In this document: positions 47,940-60,690 of the stretch, piece by piece
Layout of the letters: each line of letters opens with the position of its first letter
Position numbering within the stretch: position 1 is the stretch's first letter
Origin: Atrichornis clamosus
Taxonomy: Eukaryota; Chordata; Aves; Passeriformes; Menuridae
Length of the DNA stretch: 64,000 nt
Reading direction: 5' to 3'
NCBI GenBank assembly: GCA_013400975.1
Contig: WBMZ01009451.1
Span: 310,001-374,000 of the forward strand
Notes under the pieces: model-generated
Database searches by the model: none
What the model was told of the DNA's origin: nothing
Seen by the model: the letters and a program-made list of their open reading frames with translations, nothing else
Program-made: the position numbers and the translations under genes

Positions 47940-49165
47940 AAGATGAAGAGGTCAATAAAGGAATCATTCACATCTCCCAGAGACACAAGAGCAGAGACCA
48001 GATGCCAGAAGAGGTAAATAATACAGAAAAATTAAATGAACTTCTTCCTTCACTATTCCTGAGGGAGGAGGATAAAGTGTTACCAAAGAGAGAAATGTAC
48101 ATTCCCAAATGAGAAAAATGAAACTCAAAAGAGAACTCAAGGTCAAAACCCAAAAAATTATAAAGCAATTAGGTTCTGAAAACATTTCTGAGACTCTGGG
48201 GCTCAACAGGTCCCATCCCATTCATTGGGAAGAGCACAGCATGGAACCCCTTATAATCGAGTCAGCTGGATTTACTGAATGCAAACCATTCCTGAACAAA
48301 TCTATTGTTTTCTATGATCAGATAACTGGATTTGTGTACAAGGGGTGATCAGTGAACAACACTTATGTCAGCTTTAGCAGGGCTTTTCACAACATTTGAA
48401 TCTGAGGACACTGTGGTCTGGATGAGTAGGCAACCAACTGCGTGGGTAAAAATTGGTTGGAGGGCTAGGCTCAGAGGGGAGTGATTAATGGGTTGTGCTC
48501 TATCCAGAGCCAGTCTGGGGCTGACTGTCTGTACTGTGAAGACTCTGGGGAGTCCTGGCAGACAGAACAATGTCAGGAGTGTGCTCTGGCAGCAAAGGTG
48601 GCTCATGGCATCCTGGGCTCTGCTGGTGTGAGCACAGTCAGGGAGTTTGTGGGAAGGGACTGTCCTCCCACTCAGCACCTGCTGGGCCACATGTAGACAC
48701 TGTATTCTTTTGAGCCCCTAAGTACAAGAAATACATTGAAAAAATGGAGGGAAAAATTGTTAGGAGCTGGAACACTATAGTAGTTCAGCCTGGAGAGGAG
48801 GTGGCTTCAGGTGGACCTTATAGCAGCCTGGCAGCACCTATGAAGAGGCCATTGAAAAGATGACCAAGCTCTTCACAGTGATGGTGGGGGAATTGAGAAA
48901 CACTGACCATAAGTTTGAACATGAAAAGTTCAACTGTGTACCAGGAAAAACTTTTTCCCCAAGAGGACAGTCAGATAATGAAGCAGGTCACCTAGACAAC
49001 TTGTGCAGTGTCCCTCCTGGGAAGTTTTCAAGACTAAACTAGATAAAGCCCTGAACATCCTGATCTATCTCACATCTCTCAGATCTGGCCTTTCTTTGAG
49101 CAGAGTTTGGACCAGAAACCTCCTGAGGTTCCTTTCAGCCTCAATTATCCTGCAATCCTGTGATC
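47940..49165 (+). pseudogene. CR1 LINE, decayed reverse-transcriptase part to 3' end
   Basis: The longest retrotransposon copy in the window, forward strand. From about 48100 it holds a broken reverse-transcriptase region: 'GGGGCTCAACAGGTCCCATC' near 48199, 'CTGAATGCAAACCATTCCTG', then 'ATTGTTTTCTATGATCAGAT' with AACTGGATTTGTG, and 'TTTAGCAGGGCTTTTCACAA' (the FSRAFDT-like block of intact CR1). Next comes 'GTGGGTAAAAATTGGTTGGA' with GGGCTAGGCTCAGAGG. After about 48530 the sequence jumps to the later 'TGTGCTCTGGCAGCAAAG' and 'GGCATCCTGGGCTCTGCTGG' part, so several hundred bases of the enzyme's end are missing. The 3' part shows GTTCAGCCTGGAGAGGAGG, AGGAAAAACTTTTTCCCC and 'GAGTTTGGACCAGAAACCTC', ending in CTGCAATCCTGTGATCT near 49165. 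Stops and frameshifts make it inactive. The 5' limit is uncertain. Confidence 0.8.
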
Positions 49166-51597
49166 TGTAGGGTTCAACAACAAGCCAGCTGAGAAGGGAA
49201 CAATGGAAGGCCCTGCTGGATCTTAGAAATTAAGACATGATAAAGAATAAACCTCTTGAGAGTCCCTGGAAAGAGAAATAGCAGAAATGACAATTAAAGG
49301 CAAGATTAGGAACAGAGATTAACCAGCAAGTGAGGAAAAAAAGAGCAAGGGTAGAGTCTACAAACAAAGACAGAAAAGCTGCTTCTACCAGTACTGTCCT
49401 TGGCTTGCTGTGCAGATTTGGAGAAGTCTCAAGGAAAGTTCTCCCCAGTGGTTAAAGTAATTTATTTCCTTCCTGGCTGATGTAAAACCTATGGACAACC
49501 AGCCACCCAGCTGTGGGAGTGCCTACCATGCAGGTGTAGCCATCCTGGAGCCAAGAGCATGATGATGATGGCTGTGTTGAAGATACACAGATATGTCCAC
49601 AGCATGTTCTCTCCAGCAGAGACCTGTGTCCAAGCCTGGCCCTGTCTGAGAACAACATTTCTACCACTGCAGAGGCTACCTAGAGAACCTCACCAGCAGA
49701 AGCAGCCACCAGAGCAGGAACCACTCAGAAAACTTCCACTATTTTATATCAAAGTTTTCTTTATCCTGAGTTAAATGTTTGCCATAGAGGGACAATAAAT
49801 GCAAACATACTGACTCAGTCTGTGGAAATCTCTGAGAAACCCAAGTTGCTGAAGGCTGGAAAAGTCTCATAAAAGTATTACTTCTTTTCTGTCCCATGCC
49901 TGTGAGAGACTGGGATGGGTAGACCTTCTTCCTGTTACCTTTTGTAATCTTTTTTCCCCAAGTGATTTTGCTTTCTGTCCTTAAATGGAAAACTTCTATT
50001 TGAGTATTGCAAGGACTTTGTCAGACCATATTCACAAAAATAAGGGGCTGTTTGACCTTCAGATAAATGCAGATCAAGAAAAACCATGTGTTATTGTGCT
50101 TGTAAATAATTGCAATTTAAAGTGTCATAAAAAGAAGTCAATAAACCCATTCCCAGGAGATCAGCAAATAGCATTGTCCAAAGACTATAACCCAAGACTG
50201 GGGTCATTCTCTATAGACAGCTGTCTCATTTCCCTTTCAAAGAAACAGCCATATATCACATTGAAACTCATCACAAAAGTGTAATAAAAAATACACATTC
50301 ATTAACCTGCAGAAAAGGAATGGGAAGGAATGAAACACGCTGATGAAACAAAAATAATTCAGCCTAGCTAAGACATGAGATTGTAAAGAGCTCCACATGA
50401 ACTAAACCAAGCTAGGTAATTGGACAGTAGCATACTAGATGAAACTCAGCCTAGGCATGTGGTTTGTGGGAAACAGTTTAAAACTACTTGTAAACATTTA
50501 TGGGCTCTGAATTAGTTTTAAACTCCAAGGAAAAATATACAGGCATTATTGTGGGCAGCTCAATGAAGACATGCATTCAACATGAAGCAGCAATTAAAAA
50601 AAAAGAAAAGGAATAAAAAGGGAGATATGGAGCATGGAACAGACAGAAAATAATACAGAGAACCTTTGAATCAATGAGACATCCTCAGCCTTGCCAAGTC
50701 AATAGACATTTATTTTGTCTGCCACTTCTCCTGAAATCTACAACCTCAAGTGCCTTGCAAACCAATGTAACCTAATTGCAGAATTAAATAATAACAAGGG
50801 GAGATAAACTTGATTCGCTGTTCACAAATTGAGTAAAGAACAAAGGGCTTAAATGAAGTCTGGATGAGGACTGCAGTCCTTCACGACTGATGGAGAATTT
50901 CTGCCTAGAGAAGAACAGAGAGAAAAGACAGAACAAGAAAGCAAAAGAAAAATAAAGGCCTTCACTGGCTGCTGAAAGGGAAGCAGTGTGAGTAGATGGC
51001 TCAGTTCGTTTGTGGGTAGACATCCACACATGTAGAAAAAAATCTATATATACTGGGTTATCAATGGTTAGCTCCAGGGGAATCATAGTCATTGTTTCAG
51101 TAAGAGCAGGGATGGGCCTCCAGTGCTACGGTCAGGGCTCAACTTTCTGTGCCCATTTTTCACATCTCTTTTTTGTCTGTTTTTTATTCCTTGAGCTGTT
51201 TATTTTGTAGGTTACAAACCATTTCTTTGTGTTTTCTGTATGTTTGTGCTGAATGGGAAAACCACAGGGTATTAACTGTAAAATGTATGGAGAGCAACGC
51301 TGGCAGGCTCAGAGCAGGAGAGCTGAACATCTGATCTGGCAAGGCCATGTCATGGGTATGTAGTTTTACAACAACAGTAATAGTGTGGATTTGCAGAATG
51401 AAAAGGAGGAAAAGAATGCAAGGATACTACTGAGATAACAATCAGTAGAACTAATTGAAAGCCTGAGTTTAAAAAGCTTTAAGAAATGTATGTAAAAGTA
51501 GCTAAACCTCAGATAAATGAAGGCAAAGGCAAAGTAATGATGCTGAATCCTACTGGAGTGGTTCACGTTCACACGACTAAAGGTGAAAAGGAATCAC
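49166..51597. other. Non-coding stretch, nothing recognised
   Basis: No gene supported. The 99-codon frame at 49985-50284 begins with ATG and is lysine- and isoleucine-rich, but it has no domain I know and no evident promoter or splice sites. No repeat end was recognised. Confidence 0.5.
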
Positions 51598-51705
51598 TAT
51601 TCTCATTCACAGATCAAGAAAATAAGAAGAGATGAGTTAAAGATCACCCACAAAGTTATAGAGTTGTGCCTTAGTACATGGAGAATCAAACTCAGCTTTG
51701 CAGTG
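51598..51705 (+). repeat. MIR-like SINE core
   Basis: 'CATTCACAGATCAAGAAAAT' followed by AAGAAGAGATGAGTTAAAGATCACCCACAAAGTTA corresponds to the MIR core order 'CATTTTACAGATGAGGAAAC', 'AGAGAGGTTAAGTGACTTGCCCAAGGTCA'. It continues with GCCTTAGTACATGGAGAATCAAACTCAG, as in reptile and bird MIR-like copies. This is the best preserved of the MIR-type fossils here, still well diverged. Confidence 0.6.
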
Positions 51706-54700
51706 ACCTACCAAAAGGTTACACTGCAGAAAAGTCATTGAAATGTTCTATTATGAGCAACACCATTAATGTGCTTTGAAAATTTCCAGTTAGAGGAAGA
51801 GTAAAAGGCTGAAAAAGAAAAAAACTTAAATTGCCCTGAAAATGACATTAACTTGGGTCACCTCATTTCAAAAAATTGTAGCAGAAATAAAACTGATCAA
51901 GAAAGAATAAATAGGTGGAATTGGCACTGCTCAGCTTTTGTTTTGTAACCTCCAGAAGGGTACAAAAGTCAATGCAAGAGGGGAAGCTGAAGAATTGTCA
52001 CTGTTATATGCTGAGAGCTTAACTTCAGTCTAAGACAATTCTCACTCATCTTTTGCTTACACATCCTACCTTAGAGGTCAATATTCACTGCCTCTCTCTC
52101 AAAGCACACATTACGGTCCCCTATAAAAACTTAGCATCAGTATCACAGATATATTTTACTCTTACAAAGTAAATTTAAACATGCCAGGAACTCATTTTTT
52201 TTAAAGCAAGGAATGTGAGTCTGAAATGGTTGCATAGAATTAGAGAAAAATTCATCATGGGCAGACTTTTGAAAGGAAAAATAAATCAGATACTAAAGGT
52301 GGATCTATATTGTACCTTTTAATAACTGAAAAAGGAATAATAAGGGAAAACTTTTACTGAGTGAAAAACTAGAACTGGATCCAAAAATACCCCTAAGTCT
52401 TATTTAGTAAATCCTCTCTCCTGAAAGAGTGAAATGAAGAGGGGTCTGGCACAAAGAAGTTGGAAAGAAGAGTGAGCATTATTTCTTAAAGAAAGACATT
52501 TCAGTCTAAATTTGATTTTGTGTAAGACAGAGACAACCTTCTCTCTTGAAATGAGGTGAACAAGGAAAAAAAAATCAAAAGTGTTCCTCTTAAGCAAACC
52601 ATCAACATAGTTTACTTACATCTGTCTTCCTGTCAAAAGGAAAAAAAATGGAGTGGTTAAAAACTGAAATTAGATTTTTTTTAATCACTTAAAAAAAAAG
52701 ACAACTTTGAAGTCTAATTTTAAAAGGTAAAAATTCTATAAAATAATTTGAGGAGATCCTATTTTAACAAAGAGGAAGTGTCAAATTAGTCACAGCCATG
52801 TAGGTCGCTGTCTGGGAGTTAAGGAAGAGTTAAGGAAGGACACATATGATCCTTTTCCTACAGTGAAATTCCCATTTGTAGAAAACAGTGGTAAGGAGTT
52901 AGATGGTAGAAACACACATATTTCAGAAAATTCAACTGGAAACCAGATTCTTCTTACACAGCCCTCTGCTTCCATGTTTAAAGCCTATTCCCTGCTTTCA
53001 ATGCTGTCATAGCTTCCATTTCAGTGCTTCCTCCTCTTAGCACTTCTCAAAGTAATACAGGAGACTAGATTAATTTAACCTGGAACCATCATCCAGCTAT
53101 AAAATCTACATTATTCCCAAGGTAGTAAGTTCCTTTTATTCACTGTCCTGATGGCACCTTGGGACGAGAATGAATCTGGACTGTAATAAAGATAAAATAT
53201 TTCTAAACCCTCTTTTCCATATACAGCTATCCTGAACAGACACCACTGCCAGGTGTTACACGATCAAAAAGTATTTGAATAATCATGGTCTGTAACCACC
53301 TGCAAGTCAATTTGACTTGTTGAGCAATTAGAGGTCCTTTGCTTGTGTTGTTGATGTTGAATGGCTCTTTCTTGTTTGTCTTAAGTCATTAAAGTCAAGA
53401 AGCTTCCTTCTGCAGAACTCCAGTATCCTCCATTGCTGTCTGAAGGCACTATCCTCACTGCTACTGGGACCACTTAAATACAAGTCTGGTCTTTTTTTTT
53501 CACTTTTCTTTCACATCAATGCTTGTGATCTCCTGTTACATGAAATTGTTGGGGCAAACTTGACTCCTCCTTGAAAGCCTTACTTTCTCATTTGAAAGAC
53601 CTTTCATAGATGTATCTTTCTAAAATGTTGGAAGACTGAGAAAATACCTTTCTGCCACAGTCAAGTAAGTGAAAAACCCATGGCAATGCCAATGAAAGGA
53701 ACTCTCCTCAAATTCACATTCACCTCTCAAAACAAAGTGATCCTGCAAGGGGCTCCACCACCTGGGCAGAGCAGTGTGCTCTGAGCCCCCCATGCAGACC
53801 GGGCAGGTGGGACACAGGGCAGTCAGCAGCACTGAAGGCACAAGGGACATTGGGAACTTCCTGCACTGTTTTAGCAGCCTCCAGCAGAGCTGCTGACTCC
53901 CTGATCCAGCAGTGCAAAGGCACTGTAGACCCACAGTGCTCTCTGGAGTTCACCAGCCAGGTCCACCCTCCAAACTGGTTGCACATCAGCAGAACCCACG
54001 TCTCCTTTGGGCCCCATGCAATACACCTGAGACTCTAAGACAGAACCAGTATTTTAGGGGTTTTTTCTCAGAGACACTCAGCAGGGCCTGTAGCACAGAC
54101 ATCAAAGCTCCACTTTACAATGTGAAAAAGAATGCATGTGTTGCCTGCCCTGCACCACAGCACAAAAGCACCTGGTATTTTTTGGACAAAGACTCCATTA
54201 TCCAACTTTAGCATAAATCACGAACTATTGTCATGGCTGACTTGACATCTTCCACATTCAGGGAAGTGAGTCAATTACAGCAAGAGCACCCAAGTTTCCC
54301 ACTTGTTCTTCAAAAGAAGTTTCAGGTAACTGAGCTCCTTTAGATGCTACAGACTGACAATATCTATCTTATCTGCATATTGAAAATATCGTGTCTCCTC
54401 CCCAGCCTTCCCTAAACAGATGCCTCAGATTAGCTGTAACACACTTCTTGATAAAAAAGAAGTTAAGAAATTAATGAATAAACCATTAATCATGTAATAC
54501 AATGTAGTCCAATGAATTTTTTAGAAACTGGAAACAAAAAATTAAAACATAAACACAACTTTTAGAATCATTTATCCTGGGGTTTCCTGGTGCTGTGTTT
54601 TTTATAATGTCTGTGGAGTGTAGCCAGGACAAAGAACATGTCATTTCAGTTTCTTTCCCCCTCTCTGCTCTATTGTTTTTAAGTGGAAAATGTTCTGGTT

Positions 54701-55295
54701 TACATTCCCTCTGCTCCAGCAGTTTTTCAGTTATAACATACTGCTTGAAACATCCTGGCAAGAGGATATCAGAAAAGGTTGTTACTTCTCTGAAGTATCT
54801 AGAAATTAATCTGCTGCTTTGATTATGCCTGTGCAGGCAGGACAAGCAAGTCAAGCCCCTTTTGCTCACGTCTAGGCCTGTATTATGATATTTTATTCCT
54901 CAGGGATTAATGTAAAATATAAGGGCAAAAAATGGCTGGCTTATCAAGCAGATTTCAGACCAGATGGAGTTAATGCAACTCTCTATGGCTGCACCCATTG
55001 AAGAAGACATCCTTCCAGGAGAGGAATGCTCTTTTAGTATAGCTGTTTATGGTATTTACATGCTCATCTTCTCTCATATTAGTTCTTGGTATCTTCCTTT
55101 GTTTACACTCCACTCCCATTTCAGAAACTGGATATCACTCTAAAGAATTGATTGCTGAGGACCATTGCAGAAGTAGAAAATATTTCTGAAAATAAATTTT
55201 CCCAAATATCCAAGATTTTGATACGTAAATCTATGCTTGGTAAAGTTTTGCTGCTTCTCAATTATGCAGTAAAACTATATCAAATACAAGGAGGC
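51706..55295. other. Non-coding stretch, GC-rich spot at 53.75-53.96 kb
   Basis: No gene supported. The GC-rich block at 53745-53960 has overlapping frames of 62-104 codons on both strands, none with a domain. The remainder is AT-rich, with several A-rich runs between 52190 and 52760. Confidence 0.5.
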
Positions 55296-55386
55296 CAAAA
55301 GATTGCCCAAGGTCACAAAGGGAATCAGTAGCGTACAAACATGTGAGCTCTGATTTTCGTCATCTAGCTATTGGACAACACTCTTT
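55296..55386 (+). repeat. MIR-like SINE fragment
   Basis: 'AAAAGATTGCCCAAGGTCAC' followed by AAAGGGAATCAGTAGCGTACAAACATGTGAGCTCTGATTTTCGTC gives the MIR core TGCCCAAGGTCAC and then the GCAGAGCTGGGATTC-like region in diverged form. Forward orientation. The TGCCCAAGGTCAC match is exact, which makes this more convincing than the AT-rich traces. Confidence 0.6.
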
Positions 55387-58335
55387 ATTTCCAGCTACTA
55401 TTGATTTACACCCTTCTACCCTTGGAATACAGCTGGCATTTTGTTAATTCAATAGCTCATAATGATCCTGCTAAAGATAGACTGCTATGGGGCAGTCAAA
55501 CTCCATGAAATGATTGCATTAAAGTGTGATCAGGAGTCATTTTTCTTGCATAGTCTGATTTATAATTCCTCAGTCTAAAGGAACTTTTTGCTCAGCTAAG
55601 TTTCATGTAGAGTCAGTAAAAAATATTTCCAGTGGAAGAGTTTTCTGGCACAAATTGCTGAACACTTTCAAACTGAATGGCTTTTAGGAATGATTTTTTA
55701 AAAATTTTCAGTGGGATGCTATTGAGATTTCTCATTTTGATGAGATGGTAATTCTTTCCCTAAAAAGAAAAGAAAAAAGAGAAAGAAACTTCTCAGGAGG
55801 CATGACTATCAGGAGGATCTCCTTAAAAGATAGACTAATAAAAAAAGCAGGAATTTTATCATATTATTAATTTTCCAGATTCCTCAGATGACACAACATG
55901 TCAACCAGCATCACTTGTATTATTTGCCATGACAGATCCTGCCTGACACAGTGAATCACAGTTGCCAGGGCATGTGACTGGCAGCCATTAGAGGAGAGGG
56001 TCTTGTTTAAAGTTATGGGCTTTCCTTTACACCTGCCTGCTGCACATCTGCAAAAGCCAGGGCTGTACGTGCAGCCAACTCTTCTTGGTTTGTTTGCAGG
56101 TTCAGAGAGCGCAAAGCAAGGGACAGAGAGTCCTTTTCAACACTCCTATTTCTTTCCAGTTCTCTGTGCAAAATGACTAGAGATTTCCATTAAAACATCA
56201 AAATATCCTTCTACATGCAAGTCCAACTTCACATAAGATAAAGAAATAAAAACTCTGTAAACAATCTTAGCATTCAAAAGCCTTTCCAAGCCAATTGCCA
56301 TATAATGAATTCAGTGTAAATTTGTGCTGACCTTGGATACAAAATGATCTCTTTCTGCCAATAATTTGCATCGTGGATATTGCTTTTGAGTCAGGAATAC
56401 AGTAAATTGCAGTATGAATTAGGATGAAAGGATGAAAAGAAAGTAGAGACTGAGTCTTAGCTCAGAGAGACCTGCACACGCCAGGAAGAACACCAAGAGA
56501 CATCAAGGTCTTCCTCAAGAGAGGAGAGAACTGCATTGTTTCTATGGAGTAAATGCCTTTGCGTTAATTCATATATGTAAATTCACCCACATGGTCTGAC
56601 TGGAAGCTCATAAAGTAAATTGTGCATAGGGCAGAGAAATTACTGTTCAAACTACACCTGCTGCCCTGTCAGCCAAATGCCCTCCCACCAATCTGGGCAC
56701 ACCTCTGTGCTCAGGGCAGGGGATGGTGTGAATCCAGGCATCTCCTTCCACCCCCTTGTGAACCAGCAGCTAGACCCAGAAACCGCCTGCATGAAAGCAG
56801 AATGTAAAGGAGAAGAAAAACATTTTCTGACCTCTGCACCAAAGTGTTTTGTGCAGACTGCTCTAAAAACTTCACAGGCACTAACGTGCCATTGGAATTG
56901 GCATGGATGCAAATTCCGGTTGCAAGGATGGGGCTTTAGCACAGACAGAGCAGGGCTGTCTCCCTGAGTCAGCAGCAGCCTCTTCCTTGGAGGATCTTCC
57001 TTCAACCACGCAAGGTACTGAATAGTCCTGATCCTCCCGACTCTTCTCAGTGCTTTCCCCCTTTTTTCTCACCGTCATGTTACATCAGCTCCTTGGGTAC
57101 ATCCAAGATTTCCCCTATCCCCCTTCAAACCTCCATATCAAAGGGGATGGGGGCCTACCAGTAGGACACTTTTGGGCTACTTTCAGAATACTGAAACTTA
57201 GTGCAGGGCACCTTGCATATGCTAAGCACTGCTGACCTACAAGCAAAGGATTCTCTGAGATGATGGAAGGACTAAAGGCACCTGCAAATTTTGATCCTAC
57301 ACCTTCAAAGTACCACTTCTAATCACGGTTTGCCTAATGCGCTGCACGTGCCTTTAGCCAGCTGGTCTCTGCTGAAAGACTGGTTATTCTCAGTGTAATA
57401 CCAAGCCAGCACAGGTATTTCCTGTCACTGGTTGATACTGTAGGGCATAAATTGCAGTTGCTATTTCTCTGTCTCTTTTTAACACATGTAATTATTTAGT
57501 GAGCTATCCACACTACATGATCTTAATTTACCTCAGTCTTAAAAAAAACCGTCTCTCATTTGTAGAATATCTTTGTCCCACAGGATCTGAAAATACTTAA
57601 CAGAATTGTACTGTTTTCCTGGATAGACTCATTTTTATTCAATAAGATCATAATGTGCCAGAGATTTTTTTAAGTTAATCTTTAGATGTGTCAGCCCTTG
57701 CCCAAGAGAATTTCAGCAAATATGCCTACATCATTGATTCATGCAATTCTGGACCTCTTCCACTTTATTCTGAAAAGTCAATATTTTTGAAGGAATCAGG
57801 ATAGCAATGTTAGTACAGTACAATGGTAAAGACAGCTCTTCTTCTGAGGGGATATGAATGCTAGCACCAGAAAAACACTGTAAATATTAAAAGAATAATG
57901 TTTATGACAGAGGAGGATATGAAGTAAAATGAGGCCCTGACTAAGCACACATGTTGTTTATGGGGCGGACACTTACAACTGTGAGGAAGGGTCTTGGGCT
58001 ACATGGCATGAAACAAGAGATGTCAAAAAACACAGCATGGTTTACAAACTACGCTTGACTTGCTGCCTGAAGGCACATTCCACACATTTCCCAAACCCTG
58101 AATGATAAAAATATGGGAGTGCATTGGACTGTGGAGCACCACAGGGGAAAGAGTTGGATGAAGTTTCAGAGAAGACATGGAAATGGAGCCCCACCTCTGT
58201 CTGTGGCATGTGGCACTGTGGATGCCACAGATGCCAACTGGACCACTCTCACTTCATGGTGTTTTTGTCTTCCTGCAAGATCAGAAAGGAGCCACATTCA
58301 GCTCTCTGGCCCCACTCCTGCCCAGGGCTGTCCCT
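55387..58335. other. Non-coding stretch
   Basis: No gene supported. A GC-richer part at 56640-57010 gives 115- and 117-codon overlapping frames on opposite strands, without domains. No clear repeat end was recognised. Confidence 0.5.
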
Positions 58336-58442
58336 GTCATTTTCCTTCCCCTCATCTGCACAGTGGAGGAAAAAACCTGCTTACTATGGTGACACAAAGG
58401 GCTTTGAGACGCTGCGGTGTAAAGCGCTGGGTAAATGTAAAT
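58336..58442 (+). repeat. MIR/CORE-SINE 3' end
   Basis: 'CATTTTCCTTCCCCTCATCT' with GCACAGTGGAGG, then GGCTTTGAGACGCTGCGGTGTAAAGCGCTGGGTAAATGTAAATG, fits the 3' end of amniote MIR-type SINEs. In these 'CCCCATCTGTAAAATGGGG' is followed by 'TGTAAAGCGCTTTGAG'-type sequence. The string GTGTAAAGCGCTGGGTAAAT is the most diagnostic part and keeps CpGs. Forward orientation. Confidence 0.6.
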
Positions 58443-58690
58443 GACAGCCAGGTCACAAGAGTAAAGAGCATTTGACCCTTCTTCCTCTGTTTGCACAGGG
58501 GATGGAAGGGGAGGGGATGGATTCGAAGAAGAGATGAGCTGTTTCTGTTGATATTATCTGTGCTGATGATTATTCCAGATGAGCTGAGAACAAAGGACTT
58601 AAACAGGGACATCTGTGCCAAATACTGTAATTGGCCACTTTGCAACGTCTTTGCAGTCACCAGGCAGTGACCATGACACCCTGTCTGCTG

Positions 58691-58829
58691 ACACCCTGCC
58701 CCATGGCCAATAGTGGCACATAGGCAGACTGCTGGCACCCTGCCTCTGACCAGTGCCAGTGGTGGGACAGACAGACTGCCAGCGCCCTGCCCCAGCTTGG
58801 CACCAGCAGTGCAGGCAGGACAGTGCCCA
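58691..58829 (+). repeat. Three imperfect ~47-bp tandem units
   Basis: Units begin at about 58691 (ACACCCTGCCCCATGGCC), 58735 (GCACCCTGCCTCTGACCAG) and 58783 (CGCCCTGCCCCAGCTTGG). Each carries CCCTGCC, a middle GGCAC/GTGCCAGTGG-like part and an end of the GGCAGACTGCTG or GACAGACTGCCAG kind. The units are 44-48 bases long. They sit in a GC-rich block of unknown origin, about 240 bases upstream of an AATAAA signal at 59070. Confidence 0.65.
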
Positions 58830-60401
58830 CGCTGTTAATGCAAGGTGTGCTTCACTCCTCTCACTGCCACGGCTGGAGCCAAGGCATGGCACAACTCTCG
58901 CCTCATTCAAAGGGTGCGTGCAGCATCGGCTGTTACTGCCAGGTGAGGGGACACAAGTGTTCCTGGCAGTGCACAGAAGCCATGGCATTGCTTATGATCT
59001 TGTGTTTGCTATCAGTGATGGGATGAGTCACTGTATGGGCACATCTCTGCTCATCTTTCTTACTGCCTCAATAAAGCTTTGGTTTATAAAGAGTTATCAG
59101 ACATCATTACTGTTTGGACCACACCGAGTTAGGTGGAAAGAGTTGGCAGTCTTAAGCAGAGTGAGGGTTTGGATGAAGACACAAAAACAAGGGTGCCAAG
59201 ATTTATGTGCAAGCAGGAGAAGATTTAGTACATCCAAGCACCCAGTCAATATTGCAAAATTATCTCAGCAACATGTGTTCAGCTCCAGGCCGAGGGTCAG
59301 AACAGTTCAGCTTCCTTTCATAGTTTAAAAACAAAGAAACAGACAAACAAACAAAAGGCTCTTTCTGTAATACTCTGAAGAAAATGAGGGTCCTAGACAA
59401 AAGAAATCCTGTGACACATCTCATAACAGAAGACACTACTTGGGAATTACCCAGTCTGAGCTTCCCAATCCTGCTGCATGTGATCCTCATCATCTGTCAT
59501 CATTTTGTCACCTGACAAAATGCTCCCTAAATCAACTGGATTCCCCTAACTGGTTGCAGTGGTAACTTTGCTGGTAAAAGGAAAATTCTGAGAGAATAAA
59601 AGGCATTAAGTGCTCAGTGGGAGTGAGTTTGGGAAGTGCTTTTGAATGCCAAGCTCCAAAAGAAAGAAGTTTGAGATAGGTCATGGCAGGGACCAGACAC
59701 AGCCATTCAAACCCACAAATTTTCTAATGGCAAGACACTTGTTTCACCTAAGGACAGAATAAAAGAGAAAAGCAAAGGGAACTCACACAGATATGCTACA
59801 GACCACTGAGCTCTTGAGCAAGACCTGTGGCCTCTCTGACCTCTTTCTAGCATATTCTTTCTCCCAGTCATACAAGAGGGATAACTACACATGCAGCAGG
59901 ACAGCCTCTGAAAGGAGGATTACACGAGTCTTTGTTCTGTCCTTTGGAGCTACAAATGGACGAGACTACTATTATTAATTCCAAGATCACTGGAGCAAAT
60001 AGGAATATTTGTTATCAGGACATTTTCCACTAACCCCAGGGTTACTGCTGAAAGCTTTGTGTTTTGTTCATATCTTGCTGGTATAGAACAGCAGAGAGGG
60101 AAAATTACTGCTGGACACAAGTGGCCTGCATGTTAGGAGTGCAAAGGTAGACAGTCAAGGACATAGAAAAATTGGCAGTCTGCAAGCAGATGGCCTAATT
60201 CATAAGATGGAATCAGTCACCACAAGAGCTACACAGATTTGGTCCAAGGCCACTTAGGACATGCCTTCATCAATAGCTAAGAAGGGTCTGCTATCCCATC
60301 TGACACCACAGGTTTTTTAACATTGCAATGGATGATGTTGAGGAGTAAAAGGAAGTAACTGAAATATAGGATGTGTGAACTAGACAGAAATTGCTATGTA
60401 T
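58830..60401. other. Non-coding stretch with AATAAA at 59070
   Basis: A 191-codon frame (58753-59328) is the longest in the window, but it opens at GTG inside the tandem repeat, crosses an AATAAAGCTTTGG polyadenylation-like site and has no domain. The GC-rich part followed by AATAAA and GGTTTATAAAG could be an unrecognised LTR or a retrocopy tail; no TATA box or clear ends support this. A low-complexity AAAC/AACA run is at 59326-59357. Confidence 0.4.
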
Positions 60402-60690
60402 AGAATCATAGAATTATTCAGGTTGGAAAAGACCTTTAAGATCATCAAGTCCAACCATTAACCCAGCACTGTCCAGGACACCACTAAACCATGTCCCTCA
60501 GTGGCACATCTATATATCTTTTAAATACCTCCAAGAATGGTGACTATACCACTTCCTTGAGCAGTAAGTTCCAATGCTTGACAACCACTTTGGTGAAGAA
60601 ATTTTTCCTTATATCCGATCTAAACTTTCTCTGGCTCAATTTGAGGCTGTTTCCTGAGGTTATTTTTTCCCATCCTCCTAGAGCAAAACT
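60402..60690 (-). mobile_element. CR1 LINE 3' end, reverse orientation
   Basis: The element reads from right to left. Its tail is at the left edge (AGAATCATAGAATTATTCAGG), followed by GGTTGGAAAAGACCTTTAAG, ATCATCAAGTCCAACCATTA, ACCCAGCACTGTCCAGGACA, CCACTAAACCATGTCCCTCA, and then CACTTCCTTGAGCAG, GAAGAAATTTTTCCTTATAT and 'CTCAATTTGAGGCTGTTTCC' near 60634-60653. This order is the classic reverse complement of an avian CR1 3' region. About 290 bases remain, 5'-truncated, non-coding. Confidence 0.93.

Noticed and set aside
53303..53319. 17-base palindrome CAAGTCAATTTGACTTG
   Set aside because: An 8+1+8 palindrome is expected about once by chance in 64 kb.
58753..59328. Longest open frame, 191 codons, plus strand
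   Set aside because: Opens at GTG inside a tandem repeat, runs through a polyadenylation-like AATAAA, no domain or splice signals.
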